A DNA stretch of 64,000 nucleotides from Prosopocoilus inquinatus (lineage: Eukaryota; Arthropoda; Insecta; Coleoptera; Lucanidae): positions 558,001 to 622,000 of the forward strand of contig JAYKNF010000018.1 in NCBI GenBank assembly GCA_036172665.1, written 5' to 3'. Position 1 is the stretch's first letter. The number at the start of each line of letters is the position of its first letter. The notes beneath the pieces were generated by a model, which had not been told where the DNA came from, made no database searches, and saw only the letters and a program-made list of their open reading frames with translations. Shown one piece after another: positions 62,397 to 64,000 of this stretch. A program made the position numbers and the translations under genes.

Positions 62397-64000
62397 GCTT
62401 CGTTCAAAACTATTTCCAGCTTCTGCTGCGTCCAAAAACTTTGTATCTCACATCAGAGCTACTGGAGTCCATCGAAACGACAAATAACATGATATATGAG
62501 TAAGGATCGATTAGATACAGCACAGGAACAACGCTAATACGTGTTGTTTCGTTTAAAACTATCTCCAGCTCCTGCTGCGTCCAAAAATTTTGTATCTCAC
62601 ATCAGACTTACTGGAGTCCATCCAAACGTCAAATAACATGATAGATAAGTAAGGATCGATTAGATACATCACAGTAACAACGCTAATGGGTGTTGTTTCG
62701 TTTAAAACTATTTCTAGCTTCAGCTGAGTCCGAGAACTTCGTATCTCACATCAAAGTTACTGGAGTCCATCGAAACGCCAAATAACATGGTAGATGAGTA
62801 AGGATCGATTAGATACATCACAGGAACAACGCTAATACGTGTTGTTTCGTTCAAAACTATTTCCAGCTTCTGCTGCGTCCAAGAACTTTGTATCTCACAT
62901 CAGAGTTACTGGAGTCCATCCAAACGTCAAATAACATGATAGATGAGTAAGGATCGATTAGATACATCACAGGAACAACGCTAATACGTGTTGTTTCGTT
63001 TAAAACTATTTCCAGCTTCTGCTGCATCCGAGAACTTCCTATCTCACGTCAGGGTTACTGGAGTCCATCCAAACGTCAAATAACATGATAGATAAGTAAG
63101 GATCGATTAGATACATCACAGGAACAACGCTAATGCGTGTTGTTTCGTTTAAAACTATTTCCAGCTTCTGCTGCGTCCGAGAACTTCGTATCTCACGTCA
63201 GGGTTACTGGAGTCCATCCAAACGTCAAATAACATGATAGATAAGTAGGGATCGATTAGATACATCACAGGAACAACGCTAATGCGTGTTGTTTCGTTTA
63301 AAACTATTTCCAGCTTCTGCTGCGTCCGAAAATTTCGTATCTCACATTAGAGTTACTGGAGTCCATCCAAACGTCAAATAACATAGTAGCTAAGTAAGGA
63401 TCGATTAGATACATCACAGGAACAACGCTAATACGTGTTGTTTCGTTCAAAACTTTTTCCAGCTTCTGCTGCGTCCAAGAACTTTGTATCTCACATCAGA
63501 GTTACTGGAGTCCATCCAAACGTCAAATAACATGATAGATGAGTAAGGATCGATTAGATACATCACAGGAACAACGCTAATACGTGTTGTTTCATTTAAA
63601 ACTATTTCCAGCTTCAGCTGCGTCCGAGAACTTCGTATCTCACATCAAAGTTACTGGATTCCATCGAAACGCCAAATAACATGATAGATGAGTAAGGATC
63701 GATTAGATACATCACAGGAACAACGCTAATGCGTGTTGTTTCGTTTAAAACTATTTCTAGCTTCAGCTGCGTCCGAGAACTTCGTATCTCACATCTAAGA
63801 TACTGGAGTCCATCGAAACGCCAAATAACATGATAGATGAGTAAGGATCGATTAGATACATCGCAGGAACAACGCTAATGCGCGTTGTTTCGTTTAAAAC
63901 TATTTCCAGGTTCTGCTGCGTCCGAGAACTTCGTATCTCACGTCAGGGTTACTGGAGTCCATCCAAACGTCAAATAACATGATAGATAAGTAAGGATCGA
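62397..64000 (+). repeat. Satellite segment at the right edge, ending mid-monomer
   Basis: Full-length units to 63961, then a 39-bp partial unit (63962-64000), so the array continues beyond the window. The CATCTAAGATACTGG and CATCGCAGG units near 63,795 and 63,860 pair with those near 47,262 and 47,327. No flank or boundary of the array is visible at either edge. Confidence 0.85.

Larger units (their letters stand above)
1..64000 (+). repeat. 149-bp satellite DNA array filling the window
   Basis: Every stretch of the window matches the same 149-bp unit, head to tail and in one orientation. Phase-marker words such as GTCCATC, CAAATAACAT, GGATCGATTAGATAC and CTATTTCCAG recur every 149 bp. With unit starts at base 1, the last unit starts at 63962. 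The distance of 63,961 bp equals 428 x 149 plus 189, and 189 is exactly the sum of the seen exceptions: one +30 insertion, four extra 42-bp truncated units, four 2-bp deletions and one 1-bp deletion. The consensus unit has about 31 C and 29 G (40% G+C). The unit is close to nucleosome length. The array is probably centromeric or pericentromeric heterochromatin, which is inference from its structure. No inserted transposon, gene or spacer was found. Confidence 0.98.

Noticed and set aside
1..64000. CRISPR array
   Set aside because: Units of 149 bp abut directly without unique spacers, and there are no cas genes.
1..64000. Known satellite families such as primate alpha satellite or Arabidopsis cen180, and telomere or rDNA spacer repeats
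   Set aside because: The unit length (149 bp) differs from 171 and 178 bp, I see no resemblance in sequence, and there are no short telomeric G-rich units or rRNA genes. I did not assign a species.
1..64000. Integrated virus, plasmid or other coding mobile element hidden in the array
   Set aside because: Unit bookkeeping leaves no unexplained sequence longer than the 32-base fold-back, so there is no room for such an element.

Overview
The whole 64 kb window is one uninterrupted head-to-tail satellite DNA array. The repeat unit is 149 bp, about 40% G+C, all in one orientation. I saw no protein gene, rRNA, tRNA, transposon or unique spacer. Phasing monomers at base 1, the window is accounted for exactly: 428 monomer-length units, four 42-bp truncated units, a 39-bp partial unit at the right edge, and six small indels (+30, -2, -2, -2, -2, -1 bp). 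A monoculture of 149-bp units with kilobase-scale internal duplications points to eukaryotic constitutive heterochromatin, most likely centromeric or pericentromeric. I cannot name the organism; I do not recognise the monomer as a well-known family such as primate alpha satellite (171 bp) or Arabidopsis cen180 (178 bp). A plant or an invertebrate would both fit. CpG is not depleted in the monomer, which is unusual for old, heavily methylated satellite.

Neighbouring monomers differ at roughly ten or so positions. Variation is concentrated in short diagnostic slots (monomer positions about 3, 8-9, 19-28, 46-48, 68, 83, 97-101, 111-120 and 129-137). Rare variants recur at exact multiples of 149 bp, so the array is a mosaic of multi-monomer blocks copied in register, in the manner of irregular higher-order repeats.

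Layout. 1-7.9 kb: three related blocks of 16, 19 and about 18 monomers; the second carries a unique fold-back insertion. 6.9-14.5 kb: a tandem duplication of about 3.7-3.9 kb. 14.5-16.6 kb: mosaic. 16.6-18.9 kb: an 8-monomer tandem duplication. 18.8-20.4 kb: a block also found at 11.9 kb and 32.5 kb. 20.4-26 kb: mosaic sharing segments with 34-37 kb and 45-47 kb. 26-29 kb: a block repeated at 38-40.5 kb, with the first 42-bp truncated unit. 29.9-32.15 kb: a second, independent 8-monomer duplication. 40.1-44.8 kb: nested duplications of 638 bp and 2,277 bp that multiplied the truncated unit. 45-49 kb: mosaic. 49.0-58.4 kb: the youngest and largest event, a 32-monomer (4,766 bp) duplication whose second copy lost one monomer, with a crossover interval I can confine to 27 bp. 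58.4-64 kb: mosaic, including a 1.45-kb copy of the 47.7-49.1 kb segment.

There are no genes to work together here. The content of interest is the record of how the array evolves: in-register unequal exchange or conversion that almost always preserves the 149-bp phase, and a few small scars that can be followed through later duplications. All block boundaries were read by eye and are approximate unless stated to be exact.
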